Below, piece after piece: positions 42,803 to 51,338 of a DNA stretch of 64,000 nucleotides. The notes under the pieces were generated by a model that saw only the letters and a list, made by a program, of their open reading frames with translations, searched no databases and was not told the DNA's origin. Location of the stretch: contig NZ_LIPD01000009.1 of NCBI RefSeq assembly GCF_001905545.1, positions 1 through 64,000 of the forward strand, written 5' to 3'. The number at the start of each line of letters is the position of its first letter. Within the stretch, counting starts at the first letter, position 1. The stretch is from Streptomyces sp. CB02056 (GTDB taxonomy: Bacteria; Actinomycetota; Actinomycetes; Streptomycetales; Streptomycetaceae). Position numbers and translations under genes: made by a program.

Positions 42803-43015
42803 TCAGTGCTCGGACAGGTGCGCGATGAGGCTCTTCGGCCGCAGGTCCTGCCAGTTCTGCTCGACGTAGTCGAGGCAGTCCTGTCGTCCGGCGGCACCGA
42901 ACACCTGCTGCCAACCGGCGGGCACCGGGCTGAAGGCCGGCCACAGCGAGTGCTGGCCCTCGTCGTTCGTCAGGACGAGGTAGCTGGCCTCGGCATCCTC
43001 GAACGGGTTCGCCAT
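42803..43015 (-). CDS. MbtH-like NRPS chaperone
   Basis: The 70-residue protein shows the MbtH signature: NPFEDAEASYLVLTNDEGQHSLWP at the start, then VPAGWQQVFG and a central DCLDYVEQNWQDLRP. MbtH proteins bind adenylation domains and are often needed for their solubility and activity. It is the first biosynthetic gene of the NRPS transcript, with AGAGGAA at a good distance before the ATG. Full length for the family. Confidence 0.96.
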   Translation of the reverse strand: MANPFEDAEASYLVLTNDEGQHSLWPAFSPVPAGWQQVFGAAGRQDCLDYVEQNWQDLRPKSLIAHLSEH

Positions 43016-43134
43016 CGTCGGTTCCTCTCTGTTCGTAGCTGTGCAGATCTGGTTCGTAGCCGTGCAGAGCAGTGCGAGAAGGGGAGGAGCAGGGTGGTCG
43101 GACGTGACCGGATGTGATCAAACGGAGCCGCGGC

Positions 43135-43293
43135 TCACGGACCCCAGCCGGAGTCCTCGCTGGGGGCGTCGTGGGCGGTGACGGAGACCGTGGACAGGTG
43201 CGGCTGGGCGTGGAGCTGGAGGCCGACCACGGCGGCCAGCAGGACGGCGAGCATCCCGAGCATCTTGTGGACGCGGACGGCAAGGCTTGGCAT
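43135..43293 (-). CDS. Small 52-residue membrane or secreted peptide of unknown function
   Basis: An ATG at 43293 with GAGGAA upstream gives 52 residues: a short basic start (MPSLAVRVHK), one hydrophobic helix (LGMLAVLLAAVVGLQLH), then a polar tail ending DSGWGP. It could be a single-pass membrane protein or an exported peptide. It is co-directional with mbtH 119 bp downstream, so it is probably the first gene on the NRPS transcript. The G/C third-position pattern supports real coding. I do not recognise the family. Confidence 0.55.
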   Translation of the reverse strand: MPSLAVRVHKMLGMLAVLLAAVVGLQLHAQPHLSTVSVTAHDAPSEDSGWGP

Positions 43294-43478
43294 CGCGAAT
43301 TCCTCTTCCTGAGGAGGGCGGTCTGCCCTCTTCGCTCTGAAATGCATCCTGCCGAAGCCCCAAACGTGCTTGGAAGCTCTCACTGTGATCGTGAACACGC
43401 AATGCGGGAACCGGAAGCCCGGTCAGATCGTGCCAAAAACAGACAGACATGATCCAAGTCGTACCTGGGTCTGTCAGA

Positions 43479-44918
43479 TCAGTGGTGGGAACTCCGTGGG
43501 CGCGTGGGACATCGCGGAGGACATCGCGGGGCGGAAGCGGGTACTCCGGCCCGCCGCAGCGAGCCCCGGCGCAACTCCTCCCGGACGGCGGGCCAGTCCT
43601 CGACCCACGGCCGGCCCGTCCCGGTCGGCGACTCCAGGGCGAGCGTCGCCAGGTAGGCGCGCTTGAGCGCCGCCCGTTCGTCCTGCACCCGCCCCGCGGA
43701 CTGCTCGATCCGGCGCAGCCGGGCGTGCAGCCGCTCCAGCGCGCCCCCGCCGGTCAGCAGCCGCCGCGCCTCCGGGCCGAAGCGGAAACCGGGGGCCAGC
43801 AGCGGCCAGGCCGACCGCCACACCCGGAACACCTCGCGGTGGCTCGGCCCCCACTCCCGCTCGGCCTGGGCCAGCCGCTCCAGCGCCGCCGTCTCGGTCG
43901 GCGCCGTACAGGTCTCGCGCAGCGCCCGTGAGAGCGCGCCCCAGTCCTCGCCGGGCGCGTGCCGCAGCGCCGCGTGCAGCAGGTGCGCCACCGAACCGTG
44001 CACCACCGTGCGCGGCCACTGCTCGGCCGCCGCCTCCGCCAGCACCGCGCCGGTGCCGCCCACCAGCACCCAGACCTCCCGCACCCCGCGCTCGGCGAGC
44101 CCCGCCAGCACCTGCGGCCACTGCTCACCGTCCGCGGCCGGCCACAGGCCCAGCACCTCGCGCCGGCCCTCGGTGGAGACCCCGAGCGCCAGGTGCACCA
44201 GCGGCCCGCCCGAGCGGCCGCTGCGCACCGAGTCGACGAAGACCACCGGGTAGACCGGGTCGAGCCGCCGCCCGCGCCGCTCGGCGAGCTCGTCCAGCAC
44301 CTGGTCGGTGATGGCCGAGACGGTCTCCCGGCTCAGCTCCACGCCGTACACCTCGGCCAGGTGCGCCACCAGCTCGCCCGAACTGAGGCCGCGCGCGGTC
44401 AGCGAGATCACCAGCCGGTCGAGCCCGGGCAGCCGCCGGGCGCGGGGGAGGACGGCCTTGGGGGTGAAGCTGCCCTCGCGGTCCCGGGGCACCCGCACCT
44501 CGACCGGGCCGATCTCGGTGAGCAGCCGTCTGGCCCGGGCGCCGTTGCGGCCGTTGCCGCCGGGACCGGAGCCGTTGCCGGTGCCGCTGCCGTTGCTGTT
44601 GCCGGAGCCGCGCAGGTGCTCCTGGAGTTCGAGCTCCAGGGCGCCCTCGATCAGCTGCTTGGCGAAGGCCTGGAGAATCCCGCCGTCGCCCAGCAGTCGG
44701 ACCGCGCCGGAGCCGACCTGCGCGGCGGCGGCCTCCGCCAACTGCCGCACCAGGCGCTGGTCCACCAGGCCGGCGAGGGCGGCGGGCGGTGCCGCCGGGT
44801 CGGAATCAGCTCGCAACTGGGGGTGCCTTCCGTCTGTAGGCCGTTCCGTGCACCGACCGCCCGCTCCGGACGTCCCGTCGGAACGCCAGGTGCGATGCGC
44901 CGGCAATCCCCCGGTCAC
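43479..44918 (-). pseudogene. IS256-type transposase-like gene with a lost catalytic residue
   Basis: The 479-codon frame has the Mutator/IS256 layout: an N-terminal LLGDGGILQAFAKQLIEGALE helix, a VPRDREGSF motif, the first catalytic Asp in VVFVDSVR, the STEGRREVLGLW motif and a later Glu in GGALERLHARLRR. Where the second catalytic Asp is expected (family CTDGLKG) this protein reads LVGGTGAV, with no Asp. Transposition activity is therefore doubtful; it may be decaying or domesticated. I found no matching pair of terminal inverted repeats. The GTG at 44918 is the longest start; the true start may be farther in. It marks the right boundary of the NRPS block. Confidence 0.7.
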
Positions 44919-45145
44919 CGCTGCCGGGTACGGTCACGACCGTGACCCCGGCTCCCCGTTTGCGTGCACGCCCGACTACCGTCAGCCGATGATTTCCGCG
45001 CCCTTTGGGCGTACACTCACGGCTGTCGGAGCCCGGGGGGCGGCTTCCGAACGGCAGTCACTTCCATCTTGCCGGTTCGGATGCCTGGCGGTAGCCGGTA
45101 CGGGCATTCGTGAAACCGCAATGCCGAAGCCGGAAGGATGCCCAG

Positions 45146-46129
45146 ATGTGCCCAAGTCAGGACAACTGCGCGGAAAGGGGAACACCCCAGCTCTGCGACC
45201 GGGGCATCGAGTTCTACCGCACGGCGCTGGCCGAGGGGGAGGCGGTCGGCGAAGCCCCCGAATGCCTGCTCGCGATGGGTCTGCTGCGCCCGCTGCCCGG
45301 CTCCGGTGACCGGCTCGTCCCCGTCCCGCCCGACATCGCCGCCACCGGACTGGCGCGGCCGCTCGAACTCGCCGTACTGGCCCACCAGGAGCGGCTCGCC
45401 GCGCTGCACACCTCCTTCCACGCCGCCGAGCACACCTACCGCGACGTCATGCGGCGCGCCAAGTTGCCGATCCGGCTGCTGGCGGGCGAGGAGATCAACC
45501 CCGCGCTGGAGAAGGCCGTCGCCGCCTGCAGCGAGGAACTGCTCACCGCCCAGCCGGGCGGCGGCCGCGGCCCCGAGCAACTGGGCGACGCGCTCCCGCG
45601 CGACCTCGCCCTGGCCGGCCGCGGCGTGCGCCAACGCACCCTCTACCAGCACACCGTGCGCTCGCACGGCCCGACGCTGGCCTACATCGAGCAGGTCACC
45701 GCCCAGGGCGCCCAGGTGCGCACCCTGAACGAGGTCTTCGACCGGGTGATCATCTGCGACCGCTCCACCGCCTTCATCCCGGCCGGCGCCGACCGCCAGG
45801 CCGCCGCGATGCTCATCGAACTCCCGCCGCTGGTCGAGTACCTGCTCAAGATCTTCGAGCTGATGTGGGAGCGCGCCGAGCCCGTCACCTACCAGCAGGG
45901 CCACCACCGCCCCCGGCTGCTGACCGCCCGCACCCGGCAGAACGTGCTGCGCCTGATGGTCAACGGCTACACCGACGAGGCCATCGCCTCCCGCCTCGGC
46001 ATGAGCACCCGCACCGTGTCCAGCCACATCCAGAAGGCCAGCGAACTCCTCGGCAGCCGCAGCCGCGGCCACCTCGGCTACATCATCGCCCGCCAGGGCG
46101 TCCTGGACGAACCCCTCGACGAACTCTGA
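45146..46129 (+). CDS. LuxR-type HTH regulator with a large N-terminal domain
   Basis: The 327-residue protein ends in a LuxR-type helix-turn-helix: LMVNGYTDEAIASRLGMSTRTVSSHIQ at about residues 270-296. The N-terminal part (CDRGIEFYRTAL, then PLELAVLAHQERLAALH) resembles the TrmB/phospholipase-D-like sensor found in many regulators of actinomycete clusters. I chose the ATG at 46129-984+1=45146 because GGAAGGA lies 7 bp upstream; a GTG at 45110 is possible. It lies next to the NRPS block on the other strand and is the best candidate for its pathway-specific activator. Confidence 0.85.
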   Translation: MCPSQDNCAERGTPQLCDRGIEFYRTALAEGEAVGEAPECLLAMGLLRPLPGSGDRLVPVPPDIAATGLARPLELAVLAHQERLAALHTSFHAAEHTYRDVMRRAKLPIRLLAGEEINPALEKAVAACSEELLTAQPGGGRGPEQLGDALPRDLALAGRGVRQRTLYQHTVRSHGPTLAYIEQVTAQGAQVRTLNEVFDRVIICDRSTAFIPAGADRQAAAMLIELPPLVEYLLKIFELMWERAEPVTYQQGHHRPRLLTARTRQNVLRLMVNGYTDEAIASRLGMSTRTVSSHIQKASELLGSRSRGHLGYIIARQGVLDEPLDEL

Positions 46130-46178
46130 CCGGCCCGCGCGCCGCGCGCACCGCCCGCTTCGCCTGCTTCACCCGCTT

Positions 46179-46214
46179 CGCCACCGCCGGACCCGTCACG
46201 GGCCGGCGGTGGCG
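46179..46214 (+). terminator. Terminator hairpin after the LuxR-type gene
   Basis: A perfect 12-bp outer stem (46179-46190 with 46203-46214) encloses a smaller CCCGT/ACGGG stem and is followed by CTTTCGG. It starts 50 bp after the stop codon of the regulator. Confidence 0.7.
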
Positions 46215-46249
46215 CTTTCGGCGGTGCGCGCCGCCTTATGACAACAGCA

Positions 46250-46278
46250 TTGACGTGTGGCGGCGCCGCCGGTTTCAT
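46250..46278 (+). promoter_or_regulatory. Candidate promoter for the permease-amidohydrolase pair
   Basis: TTGACG (46250-46255) and TTTCAT (46273-46278) are separated by 17 bp, matching the vegetative consensus at 5 and 4 of 6 positions. It lies about 90 bp upstream of the permease start, just beyond the LuxR terminator. Confidence 0.45.
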
Positions 46279-46365
46279 GGCTCGCACTTCCGGCCCGCGT
46301 CACCCCCCACGACCGGTACGGGAGCTTCCCCCACACGCGCACCCCACGACCAAGGCGGTGATCCG

Positions 46366-47859
46366 TTGGCATCGACGGTGAAGGACACGGGCGGCGGTCC
46401 GAGAGCGGACGCGGCAGGAACGCACGTCGCGATGCACAAGTCGCTCGGCCTGCTGGACGGGGCGGCGATCGCCGCCTCCAGCACGGCCGCCACCAGCAGC
46501 ATCGGGATCGGCCTGGGGCTGATGGCCGGGGTGGTCGGCCTGCACCTCCCGGCGATCATGCTGCTGGCCTTCCTGCCGGTGCTCGCCATCGCCGGCGGGT
46601 ACGGGCGGCTGAACGCCGTCGAGCCGGACGCGGGCAGCAGCTACCGGTGGGTCGGGCGCACCCTCAGCCCGTGGCTGGGCTTCCTCACCGGGTGGGTGAA
46701 CACCGTGGGGACCGTCGTCTTCATGGCGTACACCACGACCGTCACCGGCTCCTCGATCGTCCAGCTGCTCGACCAGGCCCACGTCCGCAGCGTGGCCGGG
46801 CTGCGGCTCGACGCCGACTCCACCGTCCAGTGCACCCTGATCGGCCTGGTGGTGCTGGTGGGCGCCGCGCTGGTCGCGGTGCGCGGACTGGACCTGGCGG
46901 CCCGGCTGCAGAAGGCGCTGCTGGTCTTCGAGTACGCCGTCCTGCTCGGCTTCTGCGGCTACGGGCTGTTCGCCGGCGACCAGCCGTTCTCGCTCCAGTG
47001 GTTCAACCCCTTCGACATCCCCTCCTTCGACGCCGTCGCCCAGGGCATGGTGCTGGCGGTGTTCTGCTACTGGGGCTTCGAGTCGGTGTTCAGCGTCGGC
47101 GAGGAGGTGCGCGACCCGCGGGACGCCTCCCGGGGCGGCCTGCTGGCCCTGGTGGTGATGCTGGCGCTGTTCCTGATCGCCGGCACCGCCTTCCAGCGGG
47201 TCCTGCCGATCGACGAGCTGGCCGACAACGGCGCCCACGGGCTGACCTACTTCGGCACGAAGCTGGCCGAACAGCCGCTGGCCGCACTGCCGTTGATCGC
47301 GCTGATGTTCTCCGCGGTGGCCTCGCTGCAGTCCTCGGTGATCCCGACCGCGCGCGGGATGTACGCGATGGGGCGCGACCGGGTGCTCGGCCCGGTCTGG
47401 ACCCGCCTGCACCCCCGGCACGCCACGCCCGCCGTCGGCACCCTGCTGATCACCGGCGTCGCCGTCGCCCTGGCGCTGGCCTCCATCGCCATCCCGACCG
47501 TCAACGACCTGATCTCGGCCGCGGTCAACGCGATCGGCATCGTCGTCGCCCTCTACTACGCGCTGACCGCCGTCGCGGCCGCCGTCCGGTTCCGCCACCT
47601 GCTGCGCACCGCCCCGCTGGAGGGGCTGCGCGCGGTGGTCGGGCCGCTGCTGGGCGCGGCGGCGCTGCTCGCCGTCGGCGGCTACCTCGCCTGGACCTTC
47701 TACGACTCCACGGACCACTTCGAACTCGCCGCCGACAACGGTTGGTTCGAGCTGTCCGTGGTGATCATGATGATCGTCAGCGGGCTGCCGGCGGCGGCCT
47801 GGGCCCGCTGGCGGCGGCGCTCGCCGTACTTCCTGCGGGAGGACACGGCGGCCGGGTAG
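46366..47859 (+). CDS. APC-family amino acid permease
   Basis: This integral membrane protein of 497 residues has about 12 hydrophobic segments. The family's N-terminal glycine-rich first helix (SSTAATSSIGIGLGLMAGVVG) and the conserved FCYWGFESVFSVGEEVRDP of the sixth segment are visible. I chose the TTG at 46366 (AAGGCGG 7 bp upstream); an ATG at 46432 is the next option. It precedes the amidohydrolase gene by 53 bp, so the pair probably imports and degrades an amino-acid-related compound. Confidence 0.82.
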   Translation: MASTVKDTGGGPRADAAGTHVAMHKSLGLLDGAAIAASSTAATSSIGIGLGLMAGVVGLHLPAIMLLAFLPVLAIAGGYGRLNAVEPDAGSSYRWVGRTLSPWLGFLTGWVNTVGTVVFMAYTTTVTGSSIVQLLDQAHVRSVAGLRLDADSTVQCTLIGLVVLVGAALVAVRGLDLAARLQKALLVFEYAVLLGFCGYGLFAGDQPFSLQWFNPFDIPSFDAVAQGMVLAVFCYWGFESVFSVGEEVRDPRDASRGGLLALVVMLALFLIAGTAFQRVLPIDELADNGAHGLTYFGTKLAEQPLAALPLIALMFSAVASLQSSVIPTARGMYAMGRDRVLGPVWTRLHPRHATPAVGTLLITGVAVALALASIAIPTVNDLISAAVNAIGIVVALYYALTAVAAAVRFRHLLRTAPLEGLRAVVGPLLGAAALLAVGGYLAWTFYDSTDHFELAADNGWFELSVVIMMIVSGLPAAAWARWRRRSPYFLREDTAAG

Positions 47860-47912
47860 CCGCCCGTACGACGTACGACCAGGCACGACCACGCGAGAAC
47901 GGAGCACCACCC

Positions 47913-49550
47913 ATGACCCAGGCCGATCTGGTCTTCACCCACGGCCCCGTCCACACCGGCGACGCGGCCCGCACCCGGGCGAGCGGGCTGGCGGTCGTCG
48001 GCGAGCGGATCGCCGCCGTCGGGCACGACGAGGTCCGGGAGCTGATCGGGCCGCGGACCGAGGTCGTCGACCTCACCGGCAAGCTGCTGCTGCCCGGCTT
48101 CCAGGACGCGCACATCCACGCCGTGTTCGGCGGCGCCGAGCTGGCCTCCTGCGACCTCACCGGGACGGTCGGCGTCGCCGACTACCTGGAGCGGATCCGG
48201 GCGTACGCCGAGGCCCACCCGGACCAGGAGTGGATCACCGGCAGCGGGTGGTCGATGGAGAGCTTCGAAGGCGGCCTGCCCACCCGGCAGCTGCTCGACT
48301 CCGTCGTCCCCGACCGGCCGGTGTACCTCACCAACCGGGACCACCACGGCGCCTGGGCCAACACCCGGGCGCTGGAACTCGCCGGGCTCACCGCCGACAC
48401 CCCCGACCCGGGCGACGGGCGGATCGAGCGCGAGGCCGACGGCACCCCCGGCGGCACCCTCCAGGAGGGCGCCACCGCCCTGGTCGCCCGGCTGCTGCCG
48501 CCCGCCACCGCCGCCGACCGGCTGGCCGGACTGCTGCGCGCCCAGCGGCTGCTGCACTCGCTCGGCATCACCGGCTGGCAGGACGCGCTGCTCGGCGAGT
48601 TCAACGGCCAGCCGGACCCGTCCGACGCCTACCTGGCCGCCGCCCGCTCCGGCGCGCTGACCGCCCGGGTGACCGGCGCGCTCTGGTGGGACCGGGACCG
48701 CGGCGCCGACCAGATCCCCGACCTGGTGCGGCGGCGCGCGGAACTGGCCCACGGACGGTTCCGGGCCGGCTCGGTGAAGATCATGCAGGACGGCATCGCG
48801 GAGAACTTCACCGCCGCGATGACCAGCCCGTACCTGGACGGCTGCGGCTGCGCCACCGCCAACTCCGGCCTCAGCTTCGTCGACCCGGAGGCCCTGCGCG
48901 GGTACGTCACCGCACTGGACGCGCTCGACTTCCAGGTGCACTTCCACGCGCTCGGCGACCGGGCCGTGCGCGAGGCGCTGGACGCGATCGAAGCCGCCCG
49001 CACCGCCAACGGGCGGCGCGGCGCCCGGCACCACCTCGCCCACCTCCAGGTGGTCCACCCGGACGACCTCCCGCGCTTCGCCCGGCTCGGCGCCGTCGCC
49101 AACATCCAGCCGCTCTGGGCCGCGCACGAGCCGCAGATGGACGAGCTGACCATCCCGTTCCTCGGGCCGGAGCGGGCCGCCTGGCAGTACCCGTTCGGCT
49201 CCCTCCAGCGGGCCGGCGCCACCCTCGCGGCGGGCAGCGACTGGCCGGTGAGCAGCCCGGACCCACTGGCGGGGCTGCACGTGGCGGTCAACCGGATGGA
49301 GCCGGAGGCCACCGACGGGCGGGTCTTCCTGCCCGAGCAGCGGCTCGACCTGGGCTCGGCCATCGCCGCGTACACGGCCGGCAGCGCGTACCTCAACGGG
49401 CACGACGACGCCGGGGTGCTGGCCGTTGGGCGGCTCGCGGACCTGGTGGTGCTCGACCGGGACATCCTCACCGGGCCGCCGGAGGAGATCGCGCAGGCGC
49501 GGGTGGAGCGCACCTACGTCGGCGGGGAGCTGGTGCACGCGGCGGACTGA
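47913..49550 (+). CDS. YtcJ-type amidohydrolase (Amidohydro_3)
   Basis: The 545-residue zinc-type hydrolase has FQDAHIHA near residue 66 (metal-binding HxH), HFHALGDRAVREAL, HHLAHLQVVHPDD and GSDWPVSSPDPL with the catalytic Asp. The family hydrolyses amides or cyclic amides, often with unclear substrates. It follows the APC permease gene and is closed by a strong terminator at 49570-49611. Family sure, substrate unknown. Confidence 0.88.
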   Translation: MTQADLVFTHGPVHTGDAARTRASGLAVVGERIAAVGHDEVRELIGPRTEVVDLTGKLLLPGFQDAHIHAVFGGAELASCDLTGTVGVADYLERIRAYAEAHPDQEWITGSGWSMESFEGGLPTRQLLDSVVPDRPVYLTNRDHHGAWANTRALELAGLTADTPDPGDGRIEREADGTPGGTLQEGATALVARLLPPATAADRLAGLLRAQRLLHSLGITGWQDALLGEFNGQPDPSDAYLAAARSGALTARVTGALWWDRDRGADQIPDLVRRRAELAHGRFRAGSVKIMQDGIAENFTAAMTSPYLDGCGCATANSGLSFVDPEALRGYVTALDALDFQVHFHALGDRAVREALDAIEAARTANGRRGARHHLAHLQVVHPDDLPRFARLGAVANIQPLWAAHEPQMDELTIPFLGPERAAWQYPFGSLQRAGATLAAGSDWPVSSPDPLAGLHVAVNRMEPEATDGRVFLPEQRLDLGSAIAAYTAGSAYLNGHDDAGVLAVGRLADLVVLDRDILTGPPEEIAQARVERTYVGGELVHAAD

Positions 49551-49569
49551 CCGCGGCAGGGGCCGGACC

Positions 49570-49611
49570 GGCCGCCGGTGGTGGGCGCACGGGGGCCCAC
49601 CACCGGCGGCC
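49570..49611. terminator. Strong bidirectional terminator
   Basis: A perfect 17-bp stem (49570-49586 with 49595-49611) with an 8-nt loop lies between the convergent amidohydrolase (ends 49550) and TetR (ends 49635) genes. Confidence 0.85.
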
Positions 49612-49634
49612 CTCGCGTTCCCCGGATCGGGGGT

Positions 49635-50342
49635 TCAGCCCCCGGCGGCCCGCAGCCGGGCCTCGGCGGCGTCCAGCAGCAGGTCCAGGGCGTACGGGTA
49701 GCCGCTGCGGCGCATGTCGGCGGTGAGCAGGTGGGCGGTGGCCGCGATGTGGGGGTGCTCGGCGGCGTCGAGCCGGGCGTAGGAGGCCTGCCAGACCTCG
49801 AGGTCGGCGCTCTGGGCGGCGGACGGCAGGGCGAGGGTGGCGGCGTCCAGGGCGGCGAAGCCGAGGCTCTGGTCGACGAAGGCGTGGTAGATCCGGACGG
49901 CTTCCGGGTCCGGGAAGCCCGCCGTGCGCAGGACGCCGAGGATCGCCTCGACGGCGGCGATCTCGTGGGCGCGGCCGGTGGTGCGGTGGGCGGCGAGGAT
50001 GGCGGCCTGCGGGTGGGCCAGGTAGCTGGCGTGGATGCGCAGGCCGATGGCGCGCAGGTCGGCGCGCCAGTCGCCGGTGGGCCGCCAGTCGTGCTGGGCC
50101 CGGCCGATCAGCTCGTCGGCGACGGCGAGCAGCAGGTCGTCGGTGCTGTGGAAGTAGCGGTAGACCGCGCTCGGATCGGCCCCGAGCGCGGCGCCCAGCC
50201 GCCGGACCGTGAGCGCCTCGGCGCCGTGCCGGCCGATCAGCCGGATCGCGGTGTCGACGATCAGCTCGGCGGACAGCACCACACCCTGCTTGGTGGGTCG
50301 CCGCCGCCGCCGTTGCGGCTCGGGGACTACGCGGTCGGTCAT
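49635..50342 (-). CDS. TetR-family repressor
   Basis: The 235-residue protein has an N-terminal HTH (LTVRRLGAALGADPSAVYRYFHSTDDLL, about residues 44-71) and a C-terminal helical domain of the TetR_C class. A basic arm (QRRRRRPTK) precedes the HTH. A palindrome overlapping its own promoter (50356-50372) suggests autoregulation. It is divergent from the XRE-cupin regulator and convergent with the amidohydrolase gene; which it controls is not clear. Confidence 0.88.
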   Translation of the reverse strand: MTDRVVPEPQRRRRRPTKQGVVLSAELIVDTAIRLIGRHGAEALTVRRLGAALGADPSAVYRYFHSTDDLLLAVADELIGRAQHDWRPTGDWRADLRAIGLRIHASYLAHPQAAILAAHRTTGRAHEIAAVEAILGVLRTAGFPDPEAVRIYHAFVDQSLGFAALDAATLALPSAAQSADLEVWQASYARLDAAEHPHIAATAHLLTADMRRSGYPYALDLLLDAAEARLRAAGG

Positions 50343-50355
50343 GCGCCCGAGGTTA

Positions 50356-50372
50356 TGTCAAGGATGCTGACA
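50356..50372. promoter_or_regulatory. TetR operator candidate TGTCA-N7-TGACA
   Basis: The inverted repeat TGTCAAGGATGCTGACA lies 14 bp upstream of the tetR start codon. Spacing and position fit an autoregulatory TetR operator. Read on the minus strand it also contains a TTGACAT that could be part of the promoter. Confidence 0.5.
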
Positions 50373-50534
50373 CAAACCAGGGGTCGGGAGCGGAAGCCCG
50401 GCCTCAGCAGGAGACGGTGCGGCACGCGGCCGCCCGGGCGCCGAAGCCGCGGACGGCGGGGGAGGCGTGGGAGGCGTGGGAGGCGGGTTCCGGGGCCGCG
50501 TCGGGCGAGGCCCGGGAGCGGGCGTGCACGGGCA

Positions 50535-50563
50535 TTGGTGGGCAGGTCTGCGGCGCCTAGGAT
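50535..50563 (+). promoter_or_regulatory. Promoter of the XRE-cupin gene, probably leaderless
   Basis: TTGGTG (50535-50540), a 17-bp spacer and TAGGAT (50558-50563, a common -10 form in Streptomyces) stand only 6 bp before the ATG at 50570. Transcription would begin at or very near the start codon, giving a leaderless mRNA. Confidence 0.55.
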
Positions 50564-50569
50564 GCGATC

Positions 50570-51166
50570 ATGGCTGACTCGGCACCCTCCACCGGCGCTC
50601 CCGGACCCCGCGATCCGGAGCTGGGCTTCCCGCGCCCCGGCGAGGTGCTGCAGCGGCTGCGCACCCAGCGCGGTATGTCGCTGCGGCAGGTGGCCGCCGA
50701 GTGCGGGCTGTCGGTCTCCTTCCTGGCTTCGCTGGAGCGCGGGGAGACCGACATCGCGCTGGAGCGGCTCGGCCGGCTCGCCCGGGTGTTCGGCCACGAC
50801 GTCGGTTCCTTCCTGGGCTTCTCCCGGGGGCGGGCGACCCCCGCGCTGTTCCCCCGGGAGGGGCAGGAGGAGCTCCAGCGGGCCCCGGGGGTGGTCTACC
50901 GGGTGGTGCGCTCCCCGGAGCTCGGCTACCAAGTGGTCACCGGTGACTTCGCGCCGCACAGCGGTCTCGGCGAGGAGCTCCAGCACGAGGGGTCCGATCT
51001 GATCACCGTCACCCGGGGTGAGCTGGTGGTCCGTTACAACGGGGTGGACCACGTGCTGGGAGCCGGCGACAGCATCCAGTTCTCGGCCGGCCATCCGCAC
51101 AGCTTCCGCAACGAGACGGACGAGCCGGCCCAGCTGGTGGGGGTCCTCTTCTCCAGCCTCTACTGA
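50570..51166 (+). CDS. XRE-family regulator with C-terminal cupin
   Basis: The 198-residue protein has an XRE HTH at about 26-80 (LRTQRGMSLRQVAAECGLSVSFLASLERGETD) and a C-terminal cupin at about 120-195 (GAGDSIQFSAGHPHSFRN) that usually senses a small ligand. It lies 172 bp upstream of the EamA exporter gene and is a good candidate to control it and the ATP-grasp gene, through the inverted repeat at 51278-51307. Confidence 0.88.
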   Translation: MADSAPSTGAPGPRDPELGFPRPGEVLQRLRTQRGMSLRQVAAECGLSVSFLASLERGETDIALERLGRLARVFGHDVGSFLGFSRGRATPALFPREGQEELQRAPGVVYRVVRSPELGYQVVTGDFAPHSGLGEELQHEGSDLITVTRGELVVRYNGVDHVLGAGDSIQFSAGHPHSFRNETDEPAQLVGVLFSSLY

Positions 51167-51277
51167 CTTCCAGGCGTCGCCGCCTGCTCGCCAACTGCCC
51201 TACGGACAGCGGTCCGTGGGGCAGTCGGCGTTGCGGTCCCGGGATGTCGCCGCAGGGCCTGCCCGTCTCGACGTGAG

Positions 51278-51307
51278 CGATATTCTGCTCTACGGTGCTC
51301 TATATCG
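51278..51307. promoter_or_regulatory. Inverted repeat in the exporter promoter region
   Basis: CGATAT (51278-51283) and ATATCG (51302-51307) are perfect inverted copies 18 bp apart in an AT-rich patch, about 31-60 bp upstream of the exporter ATG. They probably mark an operator, perhaps for the XRE-cupin protein, and the right arm may overlap the -10 box. Confidence 0.4.
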
Positions 51308-51338
51308 AACAATCGAGGAGATCCAGAGGAGCTCGGAG

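Noticed and set aside
42273..42869. 198-codon Arg/Cys/Gly-rich frame between NRPS 1 and mbtH
   Set aside because: It is built from low-complexity GGTGGTGC units, has many Cys and Arg, and runs antisense into mbtH.
43420..45000. A complete insertion sequence around the IS256-type gene
   Set aside because: No matching pair of terminal inverted repeats or target duplication could be found by eye; only the gene is reported.
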